From the NCBI GenBank assembly GCA_011799875.1, contig CM022300.1, positions 167,231,837 through 167,295,836 of the forward strand: a stretch of DNA of 64,000 nucleotides, written 5' to 3'. The notes below the pieces were generated by a model. That model had not been told where the DNA came from, did not search any database, and saw only the letters and a program-made list of their open reading frames with translations. The stretch comes from Thinopyrum elongatum. Taxonomy: Eukaryota > Streptophyta > Magnoliopsida > Poales > Poaceae. Each line of letters starts with the position of its first letter. Within the stretch, counting starts at the first letter, position 1. Made by a program: the position numbers and the translations under genes. Shown here piece by piece: positions 33,431-44,364 of the stretch.

Positions 33431-36200
33431 TCCGCTGTGGGGTCACCCAAAGGATCGATGGCTCGCTTGATCATAGGAGAAGGCATCAGATACGGGGATT
33501 TCTTCATCCCCTGTCAACTCTTCACGTTTGGCAGCATCGTGCTACACGCTGACCCGACTGGTCGTCTGGGTCAGATCGACACCTTCGCTCCCGGACACCG
33601 AATTTGATTCGGTGGTCTGGAATACGTTGCTGACACGCGGGGCGATCTGGTTTTCACCGGATTCACTTCCCCCTCCCGCACCCTCGCCATGCCCGCTCCG
33701 GAGTCCCCTTCTGATCCGATCGGTAGATCGACCCCAACAGCTTCGAGCCAGGAGAGCTCCGCTTTAAGCAGGGTCCAGACTCTGCCTTCATCCGAACACA
33801 TCATGACTGCAGAGGACCTATCATCGACCTTCGAGGCAGAATAAGGAGGCAGAAGCCAAGAGTCAATCTCGGCGAAACTTTCCCTTCATGACGCTCACCT
33901 AGCCTTGAGCCCTTACGACAAAGCGGCAGCCAATGGCCAGGGGTCACCCCCGGCCCAACGCAGCTCAATCTCAAACCCGACGGGGAAGCCACACGCAAGG
34001 ACCAAAGCTCGTCCTTGACCTCCAGTGACGATCCGGACACTGTCAAGGATCCGGCTCCACACCCCGAGCTTAGCACGACAAGTGGAAACCAAGGACTGGC
34101 CAGGGCACTGACTGCCCCCCACCCCGTTACATCAGAATTTGGCCCGGAGCCCTCAAGTTCGGCGACCCTCGCAATGTTAAACGAAGCGCTAGACCGAATT
34201 CAGAAAATGACCATCCAGGAGGACCTGCCCTTCGCCTTCAATCATCAACCCTTCGAGGCATACCATAGGGAAGTTTGCGTACCACCCACCACCGACTTGG
34301 TAGCCACTATCGATGATTTAACTGATATGCTAGACTATAATTCGGAGAATGCCGAATACATGGACGAGGAGGGCGGAGCCACGGCCAATACCGATGTTGC
34401 CCCCCCCCCTCATCACCGGCCACTGGTCGCCCACATCCACCTATGATATTTACTTGGTGGACACCCCCCAGGACGGCGATGGCACTCCTGATCAGGACCG
34501 AGGCAAGCCCAGAGATGAACCGCCCAAACGCCAAAAAGAACGCCATCGATCGAAGCCACGTCGAAGCCATGCGAGCAACATGGACTCTGCGGAGAATGGC
34601 ATCGTAAATAATACGGATGACCTCGCCGAAGACGCATCCAACGAACATCATCAGGATGACCCCACGGGGGAGGAGGACCTGCTCAATCTAGAAAACCCCG
34701 ACGACTCTGAGGATAGCAACTACCTCCCACTCTCTGAAGAGGAGGTCAGTCTCGGGGATGATGATTTCATCGTCCCCGAAGACCCTCTGGAGCTGGAACG
34801 GTTCAAACGGAGGCTTTTAGATACCGCCCGCAGCCTAAAGAAAAAAAAACGCAAAATCAAACCCGAACAGGACACCCTTAACGACCGATGGACTAAAGTC
34901 CTAGCCGCCGAAGAAGGGTATGGCCGCGAACAACCAACCAAAAGTTATCCCAAGCGAAGACTACTGCCGCAGTTCAACGACGAGGCCATAGAGCCAACAC
35001 GTCCGACATACACAAGCACCAAACACCTGGACCGCCCCCCTAGAGGGCGAGACAGAGAAGCTGACAAGGCCAAACACCCAGCCTCCCCACCGCACCGTTA
35101 CGGCAAGGATCAAGTGCGGCCTACTTACGAGTACGACCTCTGACATGACCTAGACGCTCGAGGAGGCCATACCGGGTCCATCTACGGACCCAGAGAAGAC
35201 CTGCCCACTTACCGGGAACAATACTATGATCAGCTAAACCAAAATGATAGAATCCGGGAGGAGCAGTAGGCTCGGAGGGCCGAAGACCTCCGACGTGATG
35301 TAGCCTGAGTTCGGGGAACCGCACACCCCTTGTGCTTCACAGAGAGGGTAATGCAACACCAATTCCCGGAAGGCTTCAAGCCTGTGAACATTGAATCATA
35401 CGACAGAACCACAGATCCAGCCGTATGGATAGAGGATTTCCTCCTCCACATTCACATGGCGCGAGGAGATGACCTCCATGCCATTAAATATTTGCCGCTA
35501 AAGCTTAAAGGTCCAGCTCCACACTAGTTAAACAACCTTCCCGAAGACTCTATAAGCTGCTGGGAAGAGTTTGAGAATGCTTTTCGAGCAAACTTCCAGG
35601 GCACCTATGTCCGGCCTTCGGATGTTGACGACCTAAATCGCATCACACAACAACCCGGAGAATCTACCCGACAATTTTAGAACCGATTCCTGACCAATAA
35701 AAACCAGATTGTCGACTCTCCGGATGGCGAAGGCTTGGCCGCCTTCAAGCATAGTGTCAAGGATGAATGGCTCTTAAGGCAGCTCGGCCAGGACAAACCA
35801 AGAACCATGGTAGCCCTTACTTCTCTCATGACCCGCTTTTGCGCGGGCGAAGACAGTTGGCTCGCTCGCAAAAACACCAACCCCGACACACCCAGTACCT
35901 CCGAGGTTCGGGATGGAAATGGAAAGCCCCGACGCAGCAAGAATAAACATCGCCATAATGACGGCGAGGGCGAGGATACGGAAGTAAACGCCGAATTCCG
36001 AAAACAAAAGTCCAAACCCTGAAAGAAAGCCCCTAAAGGCAACAGTGACGGCCTGTCCAGACTGGACACAATTCTGGACAGGCCTTGCCAGATCCACGGC
36101 ACATCAGAGAAGCCTGCCAACCACTCCAACCGAAACTGTTGGGTGATCAAACAGGCCGGCAAACTCACAACCGAAGATTCGGGCAAAAGCCCATGAAGCG
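33431..36200 (+). pseudogene. gag: T2 gag, decayed
   Basis: A long leader/N-terminal part (33,460-35,143) is acidic and low-complexity with a Lys-rich block, and changes frame at a C run near 34,400-34,409. The gag core is recognisable downstream: QFPEGFKPVNIESYDRTTD, WIEDFLLHIHMARGDD, then LKGPAPH with a stop at 35525-35527, FENAFRANFQGTY, another stop near 35,680, and DEWLLRQLGQDKPRTM up to 36,022. A basic segment ends it. At least four in-frame stops are present. Confidence 0.78.
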
Positions 36201-37008
36201 AGGACGATGATGAGCCCCGCAGGCCAAATAGTTGAGGCCAGAAACCCTTTCCTTCCGAGGTCAAGACGGTAAACATGATCTATGCAACCCACATACCGAA
36301 GAAGGAGAGAAAGCGAGTGCTACGATACGTGTATTCGATCGAGCGAGTAGCACCGAAGTTCAATCCATGGTTAGCCTGCCCGGTCATGTTCGATCGCAGG
36401 GACCATCCGACCAGCATACGCCATGGAGGGTCTGCAGCCTTGGTGCTCGACCCCATCATCGATGGATTCCACCTCACTAGAGTCCTCATGGATGAAGGTA
36501 GCTGCCTCAATCTAATATATGAAGATACAGTGAGGAAAATGGGGATCAATCCATCAAGGATCAAACCTAGTAACACCACCTTTAAGGGGGTCATTCCGGG
36601 AGTGGAGGCCCGCTGCACAGGCACTGTGACGCTTGAGGTGGTGTTCGGCTCTCCGGATAACTTCTGCAGCCAGGACTTGATCTTCGACATTGCAACCTTT
36701 CGCAACGGCTATCACGCCCTCCTCAGCTGAACAGCGTTCGCCAAATTCAATGTCGTTCCGCATTACGCATACCTCAACTTGAAGCTGCCTGGTCCTTCGG
36801 GCTTCATAAGTATCAATGGCAACACAGAACACTCACTTCGAACCGATGAGCACACCGCGGCCCTAGCGGCCGAAGACCAAACCGTCCCATACAGGTCCAG
36901 ATGCCGACCCGTCGTAAAGGTCGGCGACAACAGTAAACGGGTTCGAGCCTGTTCCCCGTCATGGGAACCCACATGCGTTCGCGACAAATTGGGATGAGTG
37001 CCCCACGG
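36201..37008 (+). pseudogene. pro: T2 aspartic protease region
   Basis: The protease fold is visible as CPVMFDRRDHPTSIRHGG, then an active-site loop VLMDEGSCLNLIY near 36,480-36,520 where the normal second residue Gly/Thr/Ser is Glu, which would probably impair catalysis. FDIATFRNGYHALL ends at a TGA (36728-36730), followed by FAKFNVVPHYAYLNLKLPGP, the usual link to RT. Coding similarity stops at about 36,990. Confidence 0.75.
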
Positions 37009-38296
37009 CACGCCCACATGCCTCGTCAGCACAATTTCGCACTCAAAATACCATGGGCAGTCGTGAGGCATATATCAATAAATCCGAATTACATGTTCAG
37101 CTAACCCGAACTTCGGAACTACCTCATCTTCGGACGACCCGGTGGCCAATTCTGGAAACCCCCCAAGCATAAAGCTCCATCGGCAGGATCCCCGCCCCTC
37201 AAGGTCTCATTGAAGGTCCCAACCCCCACCTCCCAGAAGCAAAGGTGCAGACGTGCATTAGGGCATAGTGAAGGCTTCAACTCACGTATCAAGGCCCTGC
37301 GTAAACCTTTATTCTGTAAAACTCTTTTATTTTTTATAATGCCTTGGCAGTCCGAATTGTATGGTTAGACATCTGGAGCTTACGAGAAATAATAAAAGTG
37401 CCCTTTATGGTGTTCGGATATCTGCATCGTGCGATTTTCTATCTACTTTCTGATTCTCCACTCGCTCTTCGAACAGCCCGGCATGAAATTATATTCGCTT
37501 AACTAACCAAGAGTTTGATTTACACATCAGCTCCATATCTTAAAGTCCGGCACCGCCTTCCGCTAGGTGTTCGGTGTCTCGGATATTGCACTATATGCAT
37601 CAAGTTCCAAACTATGTCTTAGGTCAATAGTTGGGTTGCCCGGCTCCTGTGCTTGCCCCTTATGTTCCGCAGTTCGGCTAAGTGGGCAAAGGGAGAACCC
37701 CTGAGATTGTACTTTTGGCTCTCCTAGTCAAGTAGCTCAGGAGGAGAAAGCCGAAAACTGACCATCATAGTAAGCGAGAACTGATCAGCGATCCGATGAC
37801 GAGGTTTTACTCTAAAAATCGTTGACAATTTTGCCATATCACACGAAGGGTTCGTCCTAACACAAACCATGTGATCGGAAAGGGTAGGCATTCGCCCCCA
37901 AGTACATTACAAAATACAGGGGGCTAGTCCTTAGCCCCAACCGTCAAGCTCCTAAGGCTAAGTGAAAGCAGTAAAACAGAATAGTCCGATTGCCTAGTTT
38001 CACTTGCACACTACCGCCTCCGGGTACCAAGACGTTGGCTAAGGGTAATGTGCGGTGATAAAACACCCCTCGTGATATTCACTTGGGGGCTAAAGCCGAC
38101 GACTGGTAGCTTTCAGAATAAATACATGGCCACACAGGAGCCAAAATTAAATCATGATAATATAAAATAAGTCAAGCCGACGCATAATAAAGCGTAAGGT
38201 CCACTTGGTGCAAACTTAATACAATCACTCAAGCATTACATCCTTCGATCACTGGCTCTCTATCACCCGCGCGCCATTCATCACCTGTGCAAAGTA
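37009..38296. other. T2 stretch without coding, at the site of the missing RT/integrase
   Basis: I find no RT, RNase H or integrase block. The text is AT-richer than gag and probably corresponds to the 3' untranslated region of the antisense gene plus spacer. Confidence 0.55.
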
Positions 38297-41200
38297 CTAC
38301 TCAGGGCAGCGATGCTCTTTTCCCTTGGGCGGAGGACTAGTGGCCATCTCCATTGGATTAATCTTCGACCAATGCACCATGGTCTTCGCAAACGCAAGCC
38401 TCGCCCCCTCAAGGCACATTGAGTGCTTCATGGCATCAATCCGGAGCGGTGGCTCCCACAGTTTCTGCAAAAGGCCAAAGTAGGTGTCCGGAATGGGATC
38501 GGCAGGCCACAGACTGACACAGAGGTCCTTCACGGCCAGCTCGGACATTTGATGCATCTCCATCAGTTGCTTCATTTGATCGCTAAGGAGGGGAGGACGC
38601 TCGGAATCCGAAAGCTATGACCAGAAGAGTATCGTAGTGCTTCGCTGCGACCGCCACATTCTTTGGAAGTTCGGAAAAGATGCTTGCGGAGCGCCAGACC
38701 TGTGTCAGCAGGGCGATTCTGTTGCCTCCGAACACACTCTGCAATAAGTATTTCTTACTGTTCGCGATTTGCCCGACTTGGCGGAGCTCTTCCCGGGCAC
38801 CTCGCGCTTCGGTCCTTGCCTCCTGGAGCTCCTTTTTCGCCTTGGGCAGCCGGGAGGATTGCTCCTCCTTCACCTTCTCAAGGACCTCTAGCTTCTTGGC
38901 GGCATCTTGGAGCTCCACTTGCACTTCGGTTACTCAAGCCTCGTGCTGATCAGCAGCGAGCTTGGCCTTCTCAAGCTCGGCCACCACCTTCTCAGGGGCC
39001 GTTTTCTTTGCGGCCGCCTCGGCCTCGGCTTTCTTCAAGGCCTCCCTCAAGCCCTTGACCTTGGCGGCGGCAACTGCAACATCATCACAATAAGAGATCA
39101 ACATACAGTCCGGATCGTCAATATCCGGCATCAAGCAGTTGTACACCTTATCAAAGGGCTTACCTTGTGCCTCGTCAAGCCATTTGTTGACAGGTCAAGC
39201 TCTTTATCGGAATGCTTGAGCTTCCGATCCATCTCATCCAGTGTCGCAGCATTAGCAGTTGCGGCCAGAGAAGATGCCTGTGACATTTCAAAATTCACAC
39301 CATTTCAGATCACGGCCTATAGAACGAGATCCTCCGCAGGTTTTCTTTGCAAACCATGCAAAGTCTCGGGGGCTACTATAGATATGGCATACTTAAACTA
39401 AGTACTAAATCCAATTTATGAGGAAAGAACATTACTTGACTTACCTCAAAGCCTGTTATCAGGCCTTGAACAGCATCGTTCAGTCCAGAATGAAGGGACC
39501 GAACACCCTGTATAACTGCACTCATAAGAGTGCGGTGCTTGTCGACGACGGCAGAGTTGTTCACCAACTCCGCCAGCACGTCCGGCCAGCCCACCGCCGC
39601 ACGAGTGGAGGTGTTCGGCGTGGGCATTGGGCCCCCAGCACCTTCCCCATCTAAAGGAGGTACTGGCTACCTTGGGGGCTCGGGGGCCGAATTCGGCAGG
39701 GGTTCGGATGATCCGGATCCCCTCCCCGCGGTAGCCAGGAGGGATGCTTCCCCCTGGTCTTCAATGACCAAGGCATCGGCCTCGGCCCTGGTGGCATCGA
39801 CCTCCTCCCTGTGTTCGGAGGAGGGGTCTTTCATGACACCACCTCCCTAGCTTCTTTGGGGATTGGAGGTGGTGCCGAGCGTGAGCCACTGTCCGCCAGT
39901 TCGGCGGGCAAGAACGTCCCCGAAGAGGTCTCCTCAGTGAGGTGGCCACGTGGAGGGCTGTACCATCAGAAAAACAATCAATCTATGTTCCGCCAGGGAC
40001 TATTACAAGGACAAGGAAATTGCAAATGTGGCAATGTGTACCTGGACGCTTGGGGCTTGACCCTGGGTTCCTTCTCCGGAACCTTTTCGGATGCCTCGGA
40101 CTCCTCATTGGAGTCCGAGCTATCGGACAGGACCAGCTTGGGCCGGCACTGTCTCTTATGGGCCTGAGGAGGTTGAACCTCCTCGACATCGCTGGACACC
40201 GCCCTCTTCTTAGAGTGCGAGGAGGCGCTTTCCTCCCCGTCCTTGTCCCCCTCCTGTGCGGACTGGTTCATGGTGTCTTCGGACCTACTGGCCAGACGGG
40301 CTTTGCGACGGAGGCCCTCTCGGGCCTCCGGCACGTCCGCCTTCTTGCCCTTCTTGTCGGTCGCCTTGTAAGGCACCATGACCAACAACTTCTCCAGCTG
40401 CTCGAATCGGGGCCCCTATGGCAGCGGCGCTGGACCGCTGATTTTCTCGGCCTTGGCAAGCCAGCCCTGCAAAATCCACATAAAGAGGTTCAGATCAAAT
40501 CGTGTGGTGCTAATATTCGGATTTATGATAAGACAAGTGTCGCTCACCTTCCTCGCAGGGTTCACGGCATCGCTGCCGATGTCCTCCCACTCGACCGGCC
40601 ACTCCTTCTGCGGTTTGAATAGCAGACTCTGTACTTTCTTGTGGGTCGTGCTGAAGAGGTGCTGCACGGTGGCCGGATCTTCGGGGTCATACTCCCACAT
40701 TGGCTTGGCCCTCTCCTGGTAGGGGAGGAATCGGCGATGGAGCATGACCTGAATCATGTCAACCAGCTTCTCGCCGGTCTCCATGCCGCTGACGACGCGC
40801 TTCTGCAGCGCATTCAAATCGTCAGCAGATCCCCAGTTCGGGCCCTTGTTGATCCATGAGGCCAGCCTAGTAGGGGGTCCGGATCTGAATGCGGGAGCTG
40901 CCACCCAGCCGGCTCTCCGTGGCTCAGTGATATAGAACCACTCTTTTTGCCACATTCTGACGGTATCGACGAAGTGGCCCTTTGGCCACTGGACCCGCAT
41001 CGGTTTGTTGATCATGGCCCCGCCGCAGTCCGCCTGCTCGCTGCCAACTACCTTGGGCTTGACGTTGAACACCTTTAGCCACAAGCCGAAGTGTGGCTGG
41101 ACTTGGAGGAAGGCTTCGCAGAAGATAATAAAGGACGAGATGTGGATAAGGGAGTTTGGGGCTAGATCGTGAAAATCTAGCCCGTAGAAAAACATCAGCC

Positions 41201-41417
41201 CCCACACAAAGGGGTGCAAGGGAAATCCTAGCCCCCTAAGGAAATGGGGAAGAAATATGACCCTTTCGCCTGGCTTCGGTGTAGGGATGATCTGGCCCTC
41301 TTCGGGGGCCCGATGAGCAATGTCGGCCGACAAATAGCCGGCCTGCTTCAGCCGCATGATGTCATCGTCGGTGACGGTGGAGACTTCCCACTTCCCATTG
41401 GCGCTGGATCCGGCCAT
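38297..41417 (-). CDS. T2 spliced antisense gene with 'putative gypsy-type transposon' domain
   Basis: Starts at ATG 41417 (MAGSSANGKW). Four GT-AG introns fit: 40547-40467, 40041-39958, 39444-39278 and 39163-39074, leaving five exons. Exon 1 encodes the domain I know as Transposase_28 or 'putative gypsy type transposon' (LPHFLRGLGFPLHPFVWGL, EAFLQVQPHFGLWLKVF, QKEWFYITEP). The middle is acidic and Ser/Pro-rich, then comes a coiled coil, then a conserved end (YFGLLQKLWEPP, LEGARLAFAKTMVHW) to TGA near 38,297. Breaks: a TAG near 40,418 in exon 2, and further stops in exons 3 and 5. Its role is unknown; such genes are known from Tat-lineage elements. A TATA box lies upstream at 41,545. Confidence 0.75.
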
Positions 41418-41537
41418 GGTTGAAGGAGACGGGACGGGATTTGCGGTGAAAGCAGAGAAAGGTGGTGCTGGAGCTCTGAGGATCTACTTGAGCGGGGGGT
41501 GGAAGAAGGCGTGGGATGCTAAATATAGTGGTTCCCC

Positions 41538-41546
41538 CTTTATAGA
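41538..41546 (-). promoter_or_regulatory. TATA box of the T2 antisense gene
   Basis: CTATAAAGG on the minus strand lies about 125 bp before the ATG, followed by a CT-rich leader. This separates its transcription from that of the element RNA on the other strand. Confidence 0.5.
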
Positions 41547-41993
41547 CTGTTGACAGGCCAGAGGTTCCTTTTTCCGCGCCGTTGGCTTCTCCACTTCCCG
41601 ATATACTCACAACGTTATGTGCGGGGAGGGTAATCAAAATTATTAACCATATCCCCCGAAAGGCGGGACACGATCTCCAGCTCAAGTGGACATGCCAAAC
41701 GTGGCATCAGCCTCGAACCGCACATCAAAAAATAGTACCTGCTCGGCGTTATGGCGGGAGGCGACTCTTCGTTGAAAGAGAAAAAGTTGTCAGATGAAGG
41801 CAAAATTTATACTTGAACGGTTTTTTGTCATTGCCTTCGTTGTTAAGTAAAACTGCCATTTCAGATTCCGGACATCACTTGGTTTCGAACATGGGCAAGA
41901 CATATTGAGGAGCTTGCGTCGCAAGCCGAACACAGATTGGGTGACCGGATGTTGGATACAAGCCTTGGCGTTGGAGGCAAGTTCGGGGGCTAC

Positions 41994-42445
41994 TGAGGGA
42001 GTCATGGACTAAGGGGTCCTCAGGGTGCCGGCCTGTTGAACATGGGCCGGACTGGTGGAGCCGTATAGTGACAGGAGATCTATGAAGCCGTGGTGTGCCC
42101 TCCAAGTCAAGAAGGCGCAGGATCTCTTTAATCCCTTATTGTAATCTATCTTCGGTAAACCTAACCCTACCGGTGTCTATATAAACCGAGGGTTGTAGTC
42201 TTTAGGGCTAGAGCTACATTCATCACCTCCTCTCCTTAGGGTTTAGCTCATACTAATCTCGAGGTAGATCTACTCTGTAAACCATACAATACATCCAATA
42301 CAATCAAGCAGGACGTAGTGTATTACCGCTTCGAGAGGGCCCGAACCTGGGTAAACATTGTGTTCGTCGTCCCTTGTTCCCCATCGATCCCAGATCCAAA
42401 GCTTGGGACCCCCTACCCCGAGGTCTACCGGTTTTGACACCAATA
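41994..42445 (+). repeat. T2 3' LTR
   Basis: Same length as the 5' LTR. The terminal CA is mutated to TA. The purine-rich GTTCGGGGGCTAC just before it is the likely polypurine tract. A TATA box lies at 42178-42185. Confidence 0.92.
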
Positions 42446-42450
42446 GTAGG
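42446..42450. repeat. Target-site duplication of T2, right copy (GTAGG)
   Basis: Exact copy of 32954-32958. Confidence 0.88.
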
Positions 42451-42955
42451 CAAGTCGCACTGGTGAATTCCTAACTCCTCAGTCAGAACAAATTCTTTAG
42501 AGACTAGAAGAACTTCGTCTCTGTCACTAAAGAAATTGACTGAACTGCAAGATATTTCCAAAGGCTTCACTTGAAGGATTGGGTATGTGTAGGCTTTGAG
42601 ATGAGCATCACTTGGAAATTTTTCCTTAGTATTACCTCGACCCCCTTTAATAGTACGGTGTTTCCTATGACTCAAGGAAGGAAAATGAAACTACGAAAAC
42701 AAAAGTCTTGACGCTTCATAGTCCTCGCATCAATATTAATATCTTCAAGGTCACACCAATTTCCTCATTTTGAAAGTCTTCAAGAAAACCAAAGTGTTCA
42801 GATGAAGACTTTCATTTTTAGGGGTCGACTTTCTTCGGATTTGTCAAACTCCTCAGAGACTTATTAGACCCGTGTACACTAAGAAACACATTAGTCCCTT
42901 AACCTATAAGTCTTCAATACACCAAAATCACTAAGGGGCACTAGATGCACTTACA
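42451..42955 (-). repeat. C2 3' LTR, proximal part
   Basis: Minus strand begins TGTAAGTGCATCTAGTGCC at 42955, then runs to the T2 insertion. Confidence 0.8.
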
Positions 42956-42971
42956 ATCTCCCCCTTTTTGG
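42956..42971 (-). other. C2 polypurine tract
   Basis: Minus strand CCAAAAAGGGGGAGAT abuts the LTR start, the standard position for plus-strand priming. It shows the LTR is the 3' one. Confidence 0.85.
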
Positions 42972-43478
42972 AGATTGATGACAAGTAGGTTAAGTTTTCA
43001 ACGGGGATAAACATATGAAGTGTAAATACTGATATTGAGGAATTTGATTGCAAGATATAGAAGAACTCCCCCTGAAGATGTGCATATTTAAGGAATTTGC
43101 TTTGGACTGCAAATGCACATGGTAGGATAAAATCTTGGAGATCTCCCCCTATATCTTGTAATCGATTCGCGCATTTAACATAATGTATGAGGAATTTGAA
43201 ATGCATGATGGAAAATTGTGTCTGATGAAATTCAGCATGCGTGCATTAAGGTACTTGAGGAAATAAGCATGCAAAAAGTAGTTCAAAAGTATTAGACCAC
43301 CATCGGAGTTAAGTTTACAACTCATCAAAGCAAACACCTCAGAAGAGCGAGAGTTGTAACTTAAAGAAAAATAGCCCATATATAAGAGACCTGCTTGAAG
43401 ACAAACTCAAATATGTCCCCCTTTGTCATCGAATGACCAAAAGGGACGAAAAATGAGGACTAGCGCCCTTGAAGAATA
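42972..43478 (-). other. C2 untranslated stretch between accessory gene and polypurine tract
   Basis: AT-rich, no coding frame. It contains several GAGGAATTTG-like and CTCCCCCT short repeats typical of this region in related elements. Confidence 0.5.
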
Positions 43479-44219
43479 TCAGCTTGAGGTCGGTGGAGAA
43501 GCGCCAGCGTTGTCGGGGTCGTTTGTCGATGCAGGGCCTACCGCAGTGTCATCGAGATCCTCAGCTTCATCCGTCTCACGCGATAAAGAATATGAACTTG
43601 TAACCAACTGAGGAACTTTAACCTTCTTTAATTTCTTTGAGGGAGGATGTGACCAGTCAAAGTTCTGCTGAAAGTCCATCTGCTTGAGGTCTTCATCACC
43701 GTAAAGATGTGAAAGTATGGCCCAAATGCAATCGAAGATTTCAAGCACATAATAGTGATTCTTCTTCACAGTGTTCTGTGTGACAGTCATGTTCCGAAGA
43801 ATTGAGCCAAATTGACGCTTGACCCACTTATGATTGCGATCAACTTTCTGGTGAAGACTTAGAAGAAGCTCACGATCAGTCATCACACGCGGGGCAGTGG
43901 CTTAAGGATTTTGATCGGTGGCTTTAGCAGCAGAGTCCTTGGTTGCAGAGTCATCATTGGTGGAGTAAGATGCAGCCTTACGGAATTGACCATCCAATGG
44001 ATGAGTGCCTTCATCAATAATAGCAGCTTTGCCTTTTCATCTACTGAGGACATGGTCATTTCGAGGACTTCAATAGGAGGCAAAAAGATGAGGTGATTCT
44101 GAAAATCAGCCTTGTATGGAATTGAACACCTGATTCTGATGAATATCATAATCCAAGGAGCATAGGGCTTCAATTCAAACGGTGAAACAACAACATTTGA
44201 CAAAGTCCTCATGAAGAAA
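43479..44219 (-). pseudogene. C2 accessory gene, C-terminal part
   Basis: Continues the protein of 51280-54080 on the far side of the LINE. It begins HDFFMRTLSNVVVSPFELKPYAPWIM, changes frame near 43,890, and ends with LLSLHQKVDRNHKWVKRQFG and a Pro/Ser-rich tail at the stop 43479-43481. The order and strand match a single gene split by the LINE. Confidence 0.65.
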
Positions 44220-44364
44220 TCATGTTAGTTAATGGCTCCCACCCCCACCCCCACGGGCGATCTCCACCACCTCCGGCGATCTCCTCCACTAGCCATCAAA
44301 CTCTAGTTTCTCTCAAATAGATCTCTCCGGCGTCTCGGGATCCACACGCCCATACCCATCTCCC

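Larger units (their letters stand above)
32959..42445 (+). mobile_element. T2: Tat-like gypsy element with gag and protease but no RT/integrase, carrying a spliced antisense gene
   Basis: Two 452-bp LTRs differ at about 28 positions (6 percent) and are bordered by GTAGG. Order: 5' LTR, primer site, gag, protease, 1.3 kb without coding, antisense gene, 3' LTR. RT, RNase H and integrase are missing, so the copy is a deletion derivative dependent on another element. It lies inside the C2 LTR. At a rate of 1.3e-8 per site per year, a rate often used for grass LTRs, the divergence suggests roughly 2.5 million years. Confidence 0.88.
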
